Assembly (NCBI RefSeq): GCF_003243465.1 | Contig: NZ_QFQZ01000026.1 | Coordinates: 1 to 53,472, forward strand | DNA length: 53,472 bases | Direction: 5' to 3' | From: Caulobacter segnis | GTDB lineage: Bacteria; Pseudomonadota; Alphaproteobacteria; Caulobacterales; Caulobacteraceae | Shown here: positions 23,236-31,517 of the stretch, piece after piece | How the letters are laid out: each line of letters opens with the position of its first letter | Numbering within the stretch: the first letter of the stretch is position 1 | Position numbers and translations under genes: made by a program | The notes under the pieces: generated by a model | What the model was told of the DNA's origin: nothing | What the model saw: the letters and a program-made list of their open reading frames with translations, nothing else | Databases searched by the model: none

Positions 23236-24612
23236 TCAGGCTCCAGCTTTCAGGGGTGGCGAGATCAGTCGCCGAAGAACGAGGTCGATCAGAAGGGCCG
23301 CGATCAGCGAGGCGCCGACCAGCGGATAGATTACGGCCAGCGGTACGACGATGGCGAGCAGGCCGACGTAGGCGACGCGCGTGGTCGGGCGGGCGGGGGC
23401 GGCGAGACGACCCTTGGGGCGGCGCTTCCACCACATCACGACGGCCGAGACGCCCAGCAGCCAGATGGCGACGCAGCCGGCCAGCATGACCAGCTTGTTG
23501 ACCAGGCCAAACTGCTGGCCCTGGTGGACGGCGATGCCCCACTCGATGGCCTTGGCCGCCGGACCGAAGTCACGGTAGCCGAGGTCGGCCAGGACATGGC
23601 CGTCGCGGCCGTCGAGATAGACGGTGCGCGTGCGCTCGACCTTGTCGGGCATGTAGGCGGCGGTCCAGGTCCCGCCGGGCGTCTTGGGCAGGGTCAGGGT
23701 GAAGCCGTCGGTCAGGCCCGCCGCGCGGGCCTTGGCGACGATGGCGTCGGCGTCCAGAGGCGTGCTCATCTCCATCATCGCCGCATGGTCGTGGCCTTCC
23801 ATGTCGGACATCGGCGGCGCATGGGTCTGCAAAGCCCAAGGCACGCCTTCGGCGGGCTCGGGCGCGGGCTTGGCGGCGTGGTGCGGCTCGGCGACCGGCG
23901 GCTTGGGGCGGCCAAGACCGGCCTCCGTGGTGATCTGGCGGACCTCCTTGCCCCAGAAGGCCGACCAGGGCATGCCGGTGACGGCCAGGAATACGATCAC
24001 CACGCCGCTGAAGGCGCCGGTCACCGCGTGGAAATCTCGCCAGAACAGGCGCTTGGCCGGTTTGCTCCGCACCGTGACGATCCCGCCGGACTGGCCGCGC
24101 GGCCACCACAGGAAGACGCCGGTGGCGACCAGCACGATGGCCCAGCCGGCGACGACCTCGACCATCAGGTTCATGACCGGCCCGGCGATATCCAGGCTGT
24201 GCAGCCGCTTGACGAAGCCCAGGGCGCCGCCGGGCTGGGTCTGGCCCAGATACCGGCTGGTATGGGGATCGACATAGGCCGTGCGCTTGCCGTCGGCCGT
24301 CTGGACGGTCGCCTGGACCGAGCGGTCGCCGCGGGCGGGGATCATCAGCTGCCCGACCTTGCCGCCGGTCGCGGCCTGGGCCGAGGCGATCCAGGCGCTG
24401 GGGGCGGTGGTCGCGGGGCTGTCGGCCACGACCACCAGCGGGCGCTGGACGATGGCGCTGAGCTCGTCCTTGAACAGATACAGCCCGCCGGTCAGGGCCA
24501 TCAGCATCAGAATCGGCAGCACCAAGAGGCCGGCGTAGAAGTGCCAGCGCCAGACGGCGCGGTAGATTTCGCCGGCCGGGGCCGGACTTTCAGGGGTTTC
24601 GATCGCGGACAT
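23236..24612 (-). CDS. PepSY-associated membrane protein (PiuB/iron-uptake factor type)
   Basis: A 458-residue inner membrane protein with about four to five transmembrane segments. ATG 24612 has GGAG 7 bases upstream. TM1 is preceded by YRAVWRWHFYAGLLVLP, the hallmark of the PepSY_TM family; FWRDFHAVTGAFSGVVIVFLAVTGMPW and the C-terminal WGIAVHQGQQFG complete the pattern. A periplasmic loop is His/Met-rich (PHHAAKP, MSDMEGHDHAAMMEM), a likely metal-binding stretch. Relatives are encoded beside TonB receptors and may reduce or pass metals across the inner membrane. Here the flanking copper genes suggest copper rather than iron. Confidence 0.88.
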   Translation of the reverse strand: MSAIETPESPAPAGEIYRAVWRWHFYAGLLVLPILMLMALTGGLYLFKDELSAIVQRPLVVVADSPATTAPSAWIASAQAATGGKVGQLMIPARGDRSVQATVQTADGKRTAYVDPHTSRYLGQTQPGGALGFVKRLHSLDIAGPVMNLMVEVVAGWAIVLVATGVFLWWPRGQSGGIVTVRSKPAKRLFWRDFHAVTGAFSGVVIVFLAVTGMPWSAFWGKEVRQITTEAGLGRPKPPVAEPHHAAKPAPEPAEGVPWALQTHAPPMSDMEGHDHAAMMEMSTPLDADAIVAKARAAGLTDGFTLTLPKTPGGTWTAAYMPDKVERTRTVYLDGRDGHVLADLGYRDFGPAAKAIEWGIAVHQGQQFGLVNKLVMLAGCVAIWLLGVSAVVMWWKRRPKGRLAAPARPTTRVAYVGLLAIVVPLAVIYPLVGASLIAALLIDLVLRRLISPPLKAGA

Positions 24613-24665
24613 CGCGAAGCTCCAGGGCTGTGGCGGCGACCCTCGCGAGCCGCCGCCGATCCGGA

Positions 24666-26708
24666 TCAGAAGTTGACGGTCACGCCGCCGAACACCGAAC
24701 GGCCGTCGCCCGGCCACAGGGTCGCGGTGGCGGCGGTCCAGGCCACGGCCGCCTGGGTGTTGGAGACGTAAGCCTTGTCCGTCAGGTTCCGCGCGTCGAG
24801 GAACAGCGACACGGCCGGCGTCACCTTCCAGCCCGCGTTCAGGTTCAGGATCGCGTAGCTCGGGGCCTTCTGGGTGTTCTTGTAGTCGATCCACTGGTCG
24901 GTGGCCGACCACTCGACCGATGGCGCCACGAACCAGCCGCGCGGATCGTCGTAGCGGACTTCCGAGCGGTAGAAGTTCTTGGGCACGATCGGCAGGCGGT
25001 TGTCGTGGTAGTCGACATCGTCCTTGAAGCGGAAGTCCGAATAGGTCCAGGTCTGACGGACGCGCCAGCGCGGCGCGACGGCCCAGTCCAGCGCCGCCTC
25101 GATCCCCTGGTGCATCGTCTTGTCGGCGTTGAAGGTCGCGGCCGGGATCGACGAGCTGACCGCGTATTGCAGCATCTCGTCCTTGAGCTCGGCGCGGTAC
25201 AGCGTGACGTCGTAGGTGAAGGGCCCGCGATGGCCGCGCGTCCCGATTTCGCCGGTCCAGGCCTTCTGCGGTTTCACGGGGGTGAAGCCGACATTGGTCG
25301 GGGTCATCGAGCTGAAGTTCGGCGGCTCGACCGAGCGGGTGATATTGGCGAACACCTGATCGCCCGCCTCGTTCTGCCAGAGCAGGCCGACGCGCGGCGA
25401 GATCCAGTTGTAGGTCTTCGAGGCCTCCAGGTTGAAGGTGCTCTTCACGCCTGGAACCGCGACGCTGACATAGTCGCGCTCGGCCTGGCCCCAGGTCGCG
25501 CCGGCGACGACCGCGAGCTGGTCGGTGACGAACAGCCGGCCTTCGCCGAAGACGTCCATGGCCTTGGCGTTCTGGTACGAGATCGACTGCAGCGCGCCGC
25601 GGGCGCCGCGGTTGTTGATGTAGAAGTGCGAGTCCAGGTCGCCCTGGCGGTACCAGGCGCCGAAGAAGGCGTCGGCGCGCTTGCCGGCGATCTCGCCGTC
25701 CCAGTCAAACCGGCCGAAGGCGCCGTAGTTGCGGCTCTCCTGGTCGATGACCTGGAAGATCGGGTGGTCCAGCTCCTTCCAGACGCCGTACAGAGCGCCT
25801 TGGAAGACCAGCTGGTCGTTCAGCCGCCAGGTCGTCTGCAGCGACCCGCGCACGCCGCGCTGGTTGCGGCCCTGGTCGCCGTTGGCGTTGCCGACCGCCG
25901 TTTGGCGCGGATTGGCGTTGAACTGCGCCAGGGTTAGCGAGCCCGGGATCTCCTGATTGATGTTCGAGCCGTTGACGATGAACCGCACCTCGCGGTCCTG
26001 ACCGAACGCGCGACCGACGTTCAGGCTGCCGAACTGGATGTTCTGCTGGCTCTGCGAGCGCCAGCCCTGGCCGGTCTGGTTCGTGCCGGCGACATAGACG
26101 TCCCAGTCGCCCGATTGACGCGCGAGAGCGACGTGCTCGCGCAGCAGGCCATACGAGCCGCCGTCGATGCGGACCTGGTTGTCGAAGCCGGCGTCCTTGC
26201 CCGTCGGCGTGACCATGTTGATCGCCCCGCCCAGCAGGGCGCCGCCGAAGCGTAGGGCGTTGCCGCCGCGATAGACCTCGGCGTAGCGGGTGTTCAGCGG
26301 ATCGGCCACTTGGCTGTCGCCATAGCCGTCGGCCTCGTTCAGGGGCACGCCGTCCTGGGCGATCAGCAGGCCCCTGTTGTGGTTGGCGTTGCCGATGCCC
26401 GAACCGCGGATCGAGATGCGGATGTCGCCGCCCCACTTGCGCTGGGCGTAGACGCCGGGGGCGTCGCGCAGCATGTCGTCCAGGGCCAGAGTCTGGCGGT
26501 TGATATAGCTTTCCTGCGAGATCACCGACACCGCGCCGGGCGTCTCGGACAGGCGCTTGCGGGCGTCGGCGACGACGGGAGGGTCCTCGGGATTGCGGCG
26601 GGCGGTGACGATGACCGACGAGACTTCGGTGTCGGCCTTGTCGGCGGCATGGGCGGCGGGCGGAACGACGGCCGCGAGGGCCGTGGCGGCCAGGAGAAGA
26701 GACTTCAT
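24666..26708 (-). CDS. TonB-dependent receptor, probably for a copper complex
   Basis: A 680-residue outer membrane receptor. Signal peptide MKSLLLAATALAAVVPPAAHA is followed by a TonB-box-like EVSSVIVTARR, the plug (SVISQESYINRQTLALDDML, DIRISIRGSGIGNANHNRGLLI, VYRGGNALRFGGALLGGAINM) and a 22-strand-type barrel ending in GGVTVNF. AAGGA lies 7 bases before ATG 26708. It resembles FecA-like siderophore receptors, but the neighbours are DUF2946, PepSY, PCuAC and SCO genes, a context seen for copper-responsive receptors such as OprC/NosA. Copper as ligand is inferred from that context. Confidence 0.86.
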   Translation of the reverse strand: MKSLLLAATALAAVVPPAAHAADKADTEVSSVIVTARRNPEDPPVVADARKRLSETPGAVSVISQESYINRQTLALDDMLRDAPGVYAQRKWGGDIRISIRGSGIGNANHNRGLLIAQDGVPLNEADGYGDSQVADPLNTRYAEVYRGGNALRFGGALLGGAINMVTPTGKDAGFDNQVRIDGGSYGLLREHVALARQSGDWDVYVAGTNQTGQGWRSQSQQNIQFGSLNVGRAFGQDREVRFIVNGSNINQEIPGSLTLAQFNANPRQTAVGNANGDQGRNQRGVRGSLQTTWRLNDQLVFQGALYGVWKELDHPIFQVIDQESRNYGAFGRFDWDGEIAGKRADAFFGAWYRQGDLDSHFYINNRGARGALQSISYQNAKAMDVFGEGRLFVTDQLAVVAGATWGQAERDYVSVAVPGVKSTFNLEASKTYNWISPRVGLLWQNEAGDQVFANITRSVEPPNFSSMTPTNVGFTPVKPQKAWTGEIGTRGHRGPFTYDVTLYRAELKDEMLQYAVSSSIPAATFNADKTMHQGIEAALDWAVAPRWRVRQTWTYSDFRFKDDVDYHDNRLPIVPKNFYRSEVRYDDPRGWFVAPSVEWSATDQWIDYKNTQKAPSYAILNLNAGWKVTPAVSLFLDARNLTDKAYVSNTQAAVAWTAATATLWPGDGRSVFGGVTVNF

Positions 26709-26826
26709 GACGTGGTCCTTGGGCGCGGCTTGGCGCGCCGTGTAAGCAAGACTGAAAAGGGAGACGCCGCGCGCGAGTGGACGCGGCCGATGAACGGCGC
26801 GTGCGCTCCAGCAGGCGGCCGGAGTC

Positions 26827-27243
26827 CTAGATCAGCTGGCTTGGGGGACCACGCGCCGGCAGGGGCGGGGCGGCGAGGCCTCGTCCCGGGGCGAGATGGA
26901 CGACGCGGGTCGGCGCGACAGGCGCATAGGCGACGAACTCGACCTCCGTCGCCGTGAACGGGCTGGGCGGCGGGGCCGCCGCGCCGTGGCTGGCGAACGG
27001 GCAGGGGGTGTCGTGGCTGGCCTTGTCGTCCTTGTCGTGATGGCCCGAGAGCGCTTCGCCCGGCTGCACCATCTTGGCGCCGTCGCCGGTGCAGAGCACC
27101 AGGGCGAAGGGCAGGCCGTTGCGCGGGTCCGGCGCCGTCATGAACCCGGCGGGGATCATCACCTTCAGGGCGACCGCCAGCGCCGCGAGCGTCATGAAGA
27201 CGGCGCGGGCCAACGGACGGCGATGAAGCGGCGGACGAGTCAC
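26827..27243 (-). CDS. DUF2946 family protein
   Basis: A 138-residue protein starting at GTG 27243 with an AAAGGG ribosome binding site. One N-terminal hydrophobic helix (ARAVFMTLAALAVALKVMIPAG) fits a signal anchor. The following FALVLCTGDG and His/Asp-rich stretch GHHDKDDKASHDTPCPF are the DUF2946 signature; the His and Cys residues could bind a metal. Family members are usually found before TonB-dependent copper receptors, as here (118 bases upstream). Function is unproven; a periplasmic copper-sensing or -binding role is likely. Confidence 0.83.
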   Translation of the reverse strand: MTRPPLHRRPLARAVFMTLAALAVALKVMIPAGFMTAPDPRNGLPFALVLCTGDGAKMVQPGEALSGHHDKDDKASHDTPCPFASHGAAAPPPSPFTATEVEFVAYAPVAPTRVVHLAPGRGLAAPPLPARGPPSQLI

Positions 27244-27276
27244 GATGACCGCCCTTTAGTGGATGCTGTCGCGCTT

Positions 27277-27304
27277 GTCGCCTCCGTGTTTCTGCGGAGG
27301 CGAC
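27277..27304. other. Intergenic hairpin before the DUF2946 gene
   Basis: GTCGCCTCC and GGAGGCGAC form a 9-bp stem with a 10-nt loop in the 71 bases between the GT-UGM stop and the DUF2946 start. There is no T-run on either strand. It may end or attenuate the GT-UGM transcript or fold in the DUF2946 leader. Confidence 0.5.
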
Positions 27305-27314
27305 GCTAACGCAG

Positions 27315-29690
27315 TCAGGCGGCGGGCAGTTTGGCGATCATCGAGCCCACTTCCGAGCCGCGCAGCACACGGCCGTCGCGCTCGGCCAGGCGGCGGAAGG
27401 TGGCCAGCGCCTGACCCACCACCTGGTCCATGTTGTAGTATCGGTAGGAGGCCAGGCGACCGACGAAGGTCACCCCGTGCTCGGCGAGGGCCAACGCCTC
27501 GTAACGCTTGTAGAGCGCCTGGTTCTCGGGGCGGGGGATCGGATAGTACGGGTCGCCGACGGCGGATGGATATTCGTAGGTGATCGTCGTCTTGCGGTGG
27601 GTCTGCCCGGTCATGTGCTTGTATTCGCTGATCCGGGTGTAGGGGACGTCCTCCGCCGGATAGTTGACCGTGCCCACGGACTGGAACCACTCCTGGTCGT
27701 GGGTCTCGTGCCGGAACTTCAGGCTGCGATAGGGCAGGGGCCCGTAGCGGCCGTCGAAATAGTCGTCGATCGGGCCGGTGTAGACGACGTGGTCGAACAC
27801 CGTCTCGGCGCGGATGTCGTCCCATTCGACGCCGGTCTCGACCGTGATGTTCGGATGATCGACCATCGCCTCGAACATCCGCGTGTAACCCGCCGCCGGC
27901 ATGGCCTGGAATGTATCAGTGAAGTAGCGGTCGTCGGTGTTGGTCCGGGTCGGCACGCGGGCGGTGACGGACTTGTCCAGTTCCGACGGGTCCAGGCCCC
28001 ACTGCTTGCGGGTGTAGCCCTGGAAGAACCGCTGATAGAGGTCGCGGCCGATGGCGGAGATCACCACGTCCTCGGACGTGCGGATATTGGCCACGGGCTC
28101 GGCGCGGCTGGCGAGATAGGCCGCCGCCTCGTCGTCCGACTTGAGGTCCAGGCCATAGAGGCCGTTCAGGGTCGTGCGGTTGATCGGCATGGGCAGCAGG
28201 CCGCGACCCGTTTCCGCCAGCACCCGGTGTTCATACGGCCGCCAGCGCGTGAAGCGCGACAGGTAGGCCGCCACGTCCTCGCTGTTGGTGTGGAAGATGT
28301 GCGGGCCGTAGCGGTGCATCAGCACGCCGTCGGCGTTGTGCTCGTCATAGGCGTTGCCGCCGATGTGCGGACGGCGGTCGACAAGCAGAACGCGCTTGTC
28401 GAGGCCCGCGGCGAGGCGTTCGGCCAGGACGCTGCCGGCGAAGCCCGCCCCGACCACGACATAGTCGAACGGCTTGTTCCGCGAAGCCGGGCGGATCGCT
28501 GGGGCGCGGGGCAGGGTGACGGTGATGTCGCTGGTCCGCAGCGCCTTGCGGTCGATCGCGGCCCCGATACGCTCGCCCATGGCCCGGAAGGTCTCGTCCC
28601 AGGAGAGCTTGGCCAGCGCCTCGTCCACCTGCGGCAGCCAGGTCTCGGGCGTGCGGGAGTCGGCGAGGGCCGCGTCGCAGGCGGCGATGAAGGTCTGGGC
28701 GTCGCTGGCGATCCGAACGCCCGACAGCGCGCCGTAGTGGCGGACCACGTCGACGATCGGAGTCGAGACGACCGGACGCCCGCCCGCCAGATATTCCGGC
28801 GTCTTGGTCGGGCTGATGAAGCGGGTGGACTCGTTGATCGCGAACGGCATCAGGGCCACGTCCCAGCCGGCCAGGTAGGCGGGCAGGTCGGCGTACGACT
28901 TCCCGCCCAGATAGACGATGTTGTCGCGACGGGGCAGCGAGGCCGGATCGATCTTCACCACCGGACCGACCAGCACCAGGGTCCAGTCGGGGCGGGCCTG
29001 CGCGATCGCCTCGATCAGCTCGAGGTCCATGCGCTCGTCGATCACGCCATAGAAGCCCAGGCGCGGCCCGGGCAGCGAGGCCTGATCCTCGGGCGTGTGT
29101 TGCAGCGTTCGCGCCTGGGCGAAGTGCTCGCGATCGACGCTGGACGGGAAGGGGTGGATGTCGGGGTGGGCGGCGCGCTTGGCCTCGTAAAGGCTGTAGC
29201 CGCCGGTGAAGACCACGTCGGCGGCTTCCAGCAGTTCACGCTCGAGGGCGCGCAGTTGCGGCGGGGCGAACTTGAAATTGGCTAGCTCGTCCATGCAGTC
29301 ATAGACCACGCAGGCGGCGGGCAGCCGCCGCGAGAACGACAGCATCATCGGCGTATAGTACCAGCGGGCGCGCACCGGTCGTCCGGCCACCGTCTCGTCC
29401 AGCAGCCGCGCGAGCACCGCGTCGCGCTCATCCTCGGCGAGCTCCGCCGGCAGCACCGGGGTGGCGACCACGACGCCTGTCGCGGGACAGGTGCGTGTCT
29501 CGATCCGTGGCCCGCCCTCGCCCAGGAGCGGCTCTTCCCAGAAGATCACCGGGCGCGCCTTGGCGAAGCGGCTCATCAGGTGCTGCGGTCGCTGAAAGAC
29601 GAAGTCCCAGCGCAGGTGCGAGAAGCAGACGATCAAGGCGTCGTCGGCCGACAATTTGGCGACAACAGTGCTGGGCGGCGCGTCGGACAC
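27315..29690 (-). CDS. Glycosyltransferase fused to UDP-galactopyranose mutase
   Basis: A 791-residue two-domain protein from GTG 29690 (GGAGGGAG six bases upstream). Residues 1-about 390 are a GT-B glycosyltransferase: FSHLRWDFVFQRPQHLMSRF, YDCMDELANF, LGFYGVIDERMDLELI and SPTKTPEYLAGGRPVVS, the nucleotide-sugar Glu region of GT4-like enzymes. Residues about 404-791 are a complete UDP-galactopyranose mutase: FAD loop VVGAGFAGSVLAERLA, NAYDEHNADGVLMHRYGPHIFHT-type segment, GYTRKQWG, active-site arginines and a C-terminal GRLASYRYYNMDQVVGQAL. UGM converts UDP-galactopyranose to UDP-galactofuranose. Fusion suggests the transferase uses that product. Both domains look intact. Confidence 0.92.
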   Translation of the reverse strand: MSDAPPSTVVAKLSADDALIVCFSHLRWDFVFQRPQHLMSRFAKARPVIFWEEPLLGEGGPRIETRTCPATGVVVATPVLPAELAEDERDAVLARLLDETVAGRPVRARWYYTPMMLSFSRRLPAACVVYDCMDELANFKFAPPQLRALERELLEAADVVFTGGYSLYEAKRAAHPDIHPFPSSVDREHFAQARTLQHTPEDQASLPGPRLGFYGVIDERMDLELIEAIAQARPDWTLVLVGPVVKIDPASLPRRDNIVYLGGKSYADLPAYLAGWDVALMPFAINESTRFISPTKTPEYLAGGRPVVSTPIVDVVRHYGALSGVRIASDAQTFIAACDAALADSRTPETWLPQVDEALAKLSWDETFRAMGERIGAAIDRKALRTSDITVTLPRAPAIRPASRNKPFDYVVVGAGFAGSVLAERLAAGLDKRVLLVDRRPHIGGNAYDEHNADGVLMHRYGPHIFHTNSEDVAAYLSRFTRWRPYEHRVLAETGRGLLPMPINRTTLNGLYGLDLKSDDEAAAYLASRAEPVANIRTSEDVVISAIGRDLYQRFFQGYTRKQWGLDPSELDKSVTARVPTRTNTDDRYFTDTFQAMPAAGYTRMFEAMVDHPNITVETGVEWDDIRAETVFDHVVYTGPIDDYFDGRYGPLPYRSLKFRHETHDQEWFQSVGTVNYPAEDVPYTRISEYKHMTGQTHRKTTITYEYPSAVGDPYYPIPRPENQALYKRYEALALAEHGVTFVGRLASYRYYNMDQVVGQALATFRRLAERDGRVLRGSEVGSMIAKLPAA

Positions 29691-29855
29691 GTAGGTCTCC
29701 CTCCAAGTTCGGACAGAGAAGGAGGCGGCCGCCGCTTAGGTTCCGCGACATACAATTTGATGGGGCAAAAGCCTCATTTGCACGCACCAACAAATGACAT
29801 TGTGCGTTTCCGCTCAGCGGCTGGACGTTTTTAAGCCAGTCGAGCAGGAGGCGAG

Positions 29856-31517
29856 ATGCTGGAGCTTTGGGGCGGGCACGAGTGCACCGTGAACCGCACG
29901 CGCGAGGGCTATCGCGATCAGACGGTGCTGAGCGGCCACGAGGACCGGATCGACGATCTGGACCTGTTCGCCGAGCTTGGCTGCCGGGCCTTGCGCTATC
30001 CCGTGCTGTGGGAGCGCGTGTCGCCGTATCCGGATCGCGCGCCTGACTGGCGCTGGAGCGACGCGCGGCTGGAGCGGATGCGCCAGCTAGCGATCCGCCC
30101 CATCGTCGGCCTGGTCCACCATGGCTCGGGGCCGGCCCATACCGATCTGGTGGACCCGCTGTTCGCCGAAGGTCTCGCCGCTCACGCCTCGGCCGTGGCG
30201 CGGCGATATCCGTGGATCGAGGACTGGACACCGGTCAATGAACCCCTGACCACGGCCCGGTTCAGCGCACTCTACGGCCATTGGCATCCGCACGTCAGCG
30301 ATGAGCGTGCGTTCTGGACCGCGCTGTTGAACCAGATCGACGCGGTGCGCCTGTCGATGCAGGCGATCCGGCGGGTGCGGTCCGATGCGCGGCTGATCCA
30401 GACCGAGGATCTGGGCCGCACCTATGCGACCGAGCCGCTGCGCGAACAGGCCGCGTTCGAGAACTTGAGGCGCTGGCTGACCTGGGACCTGCTGACCGGC
30501 CGCGTCACGCGCGAGCACGGGATGTTCGAACGGATCGACCGCCATGGCCTGGGCGATCGGTTGCGGGCGATCGCCGATGCCCCGTGTCCGCCGGACGTGA
30601 TCGGCGTCAACCACTACCTGACCAGCGAACGGTTCCTGGATCATCGCCTGGACCGCTATCCCCCGGAGCGGCATGGCGGCAACGACCGCATGGCCTATGC
30701 CGACGTGGAGGCGGTTCGGGTGCTCCTGCCCGGACCCGACGGCCTCGACGGCGTGTTGCGGGAGGCGCACGCGCGCTACGGCCTGCCGATGGTGGTGACC
30801 GAGGTCCACAACGGCTGCACGCGCGAGGAACAGATGCGCTGGCTGCTGGAAGCCTGGCGCACCGCCGAGCGCCTGCGGGAGGACGGCGTGCCGGTGCAGG
30901 CCGTGACGGCCTGGTCGCTGCTGGGGGCCTTCGACTGGAACAGCCTGCTGACGCGCGGCGCGGGACACTACGAAACCGGCGTCTTCGACGTCAGCGGTCC
31001 TGCGCCGAGGCCGACGGGCCTAGCCCTCCTGATGAAGGCGCTGTCGTCGGGGGACAAGCCGCCGCCCGCAGCGCTGGGCGCGGGGTGGTGGCGACGCGAC
31101 ATCCGGCTGACCTATGCGCCCGCGCCCCGGCTGGCCGACGATCCGCCGCCGCGCCGCGTCCAGGCGCCGGCGGCGGGGCCGTCGCTGCTCATCGTCGGCG
31201 ATGGCGTGGCCGCCGAGGCGGTGGCCAGCGCCTGTCTGTGGCGCGGACTGGACTATCGCCGGATCGCGCCGGCCGATGCGGGCTTTGAACCGGACGAGGT
31301 GCTGGCCTTCACCCAGCCCTGGGCGGTGGTCGCGGCCCTTGCGACGCTCGACGACCCGGCGCTTGATCCCTGGAGCGAGGCTTGCGCGGGCAGGGGCCTG
31401 CCGTTCATGGACGTCTCGCTGCACCCGCAGCTGCACGAGGCGCTGGATTTCCTGATCGACGGCGCCAGCGACGTTCGCCCCGCCGCGCTCAGGCCGCTCG
31501 CGTCGGCAGCGGAATGA
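29856..31517 (+). CDS. GH1 family glycosidase with degenerate RmlD-like C-terminal domain
   Basis: A 553-residue protein from ATG 29856 with AGGAGG upstream. Residues 1-about 390 are a TIM-barrel like GH1 beta-glycosidases: acid/base Glu129 in DWTPVNEPLTT and nucleophile Glu316 in MVVTEVHNG, plus LGCRALRYPVLWERV and an AWSLLGAFDWNSLL end. No signal peptide, so cytosolic. Residues about 430-545 resemble the N-terminal part of RmlD (dTDP-4-dehydrorhamnose reductase): LLIVGDGVAAEAVASAC, FTQPWAVVAALATLDD. The domain is far shorter than RmlD and its glycine loop is altered, so it probably lacks reductase activity. It is divergent from the GT-UGM gene and overlaps the exporter gene tail-to-tail by 29 bases. 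Confidence 0.85.
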   Translation: MLELWGGHECTVNRTREGYRDQTVLSGHEDRIDDLDLFAELGCRALRYPVLWERVSPYPDRAPDWRWSDARLERMRQLAIRPIVGLVHHGSGPAHTDLVDPLFAEGLAAHASAVARRYPWIEDWTPVNEPLTTARFSALYGHWHPHVSDERAFWTALLNQIDAVRLSMQAIRRVRSDARLIQTEDLGRTYATEPLREQAAFENLRRWLTWDLLTGRVTREHGMFERIDRHGLGDRLRAIADAPCPPDVIGVNHYLTSERFLDHRLDRYPPERHGGNDRMAYADVEAVRVLLPGPDGLDGVLREAHARYGLPMVVTEVHNGCTREEQMRWLLEAWRTAERLREDGVPVQAVTAWSLLGAFDWNSLLTRGAGHYETGVFDVSGPAPRPTGLALLMKALSSGDKPPPAALGAGWWRRDIRLTYAPAPRLADDPPPRRVQAPAAGPSLLIVGDGVAAEAVASACLWRGLDYRRIAPADAGFEPDEVLAFTQPWAVVAALATLDDPALDPWSEACAGRGLPFMDVSLHPQLHEALDFLIDGASDVRPAALRPLASAAE

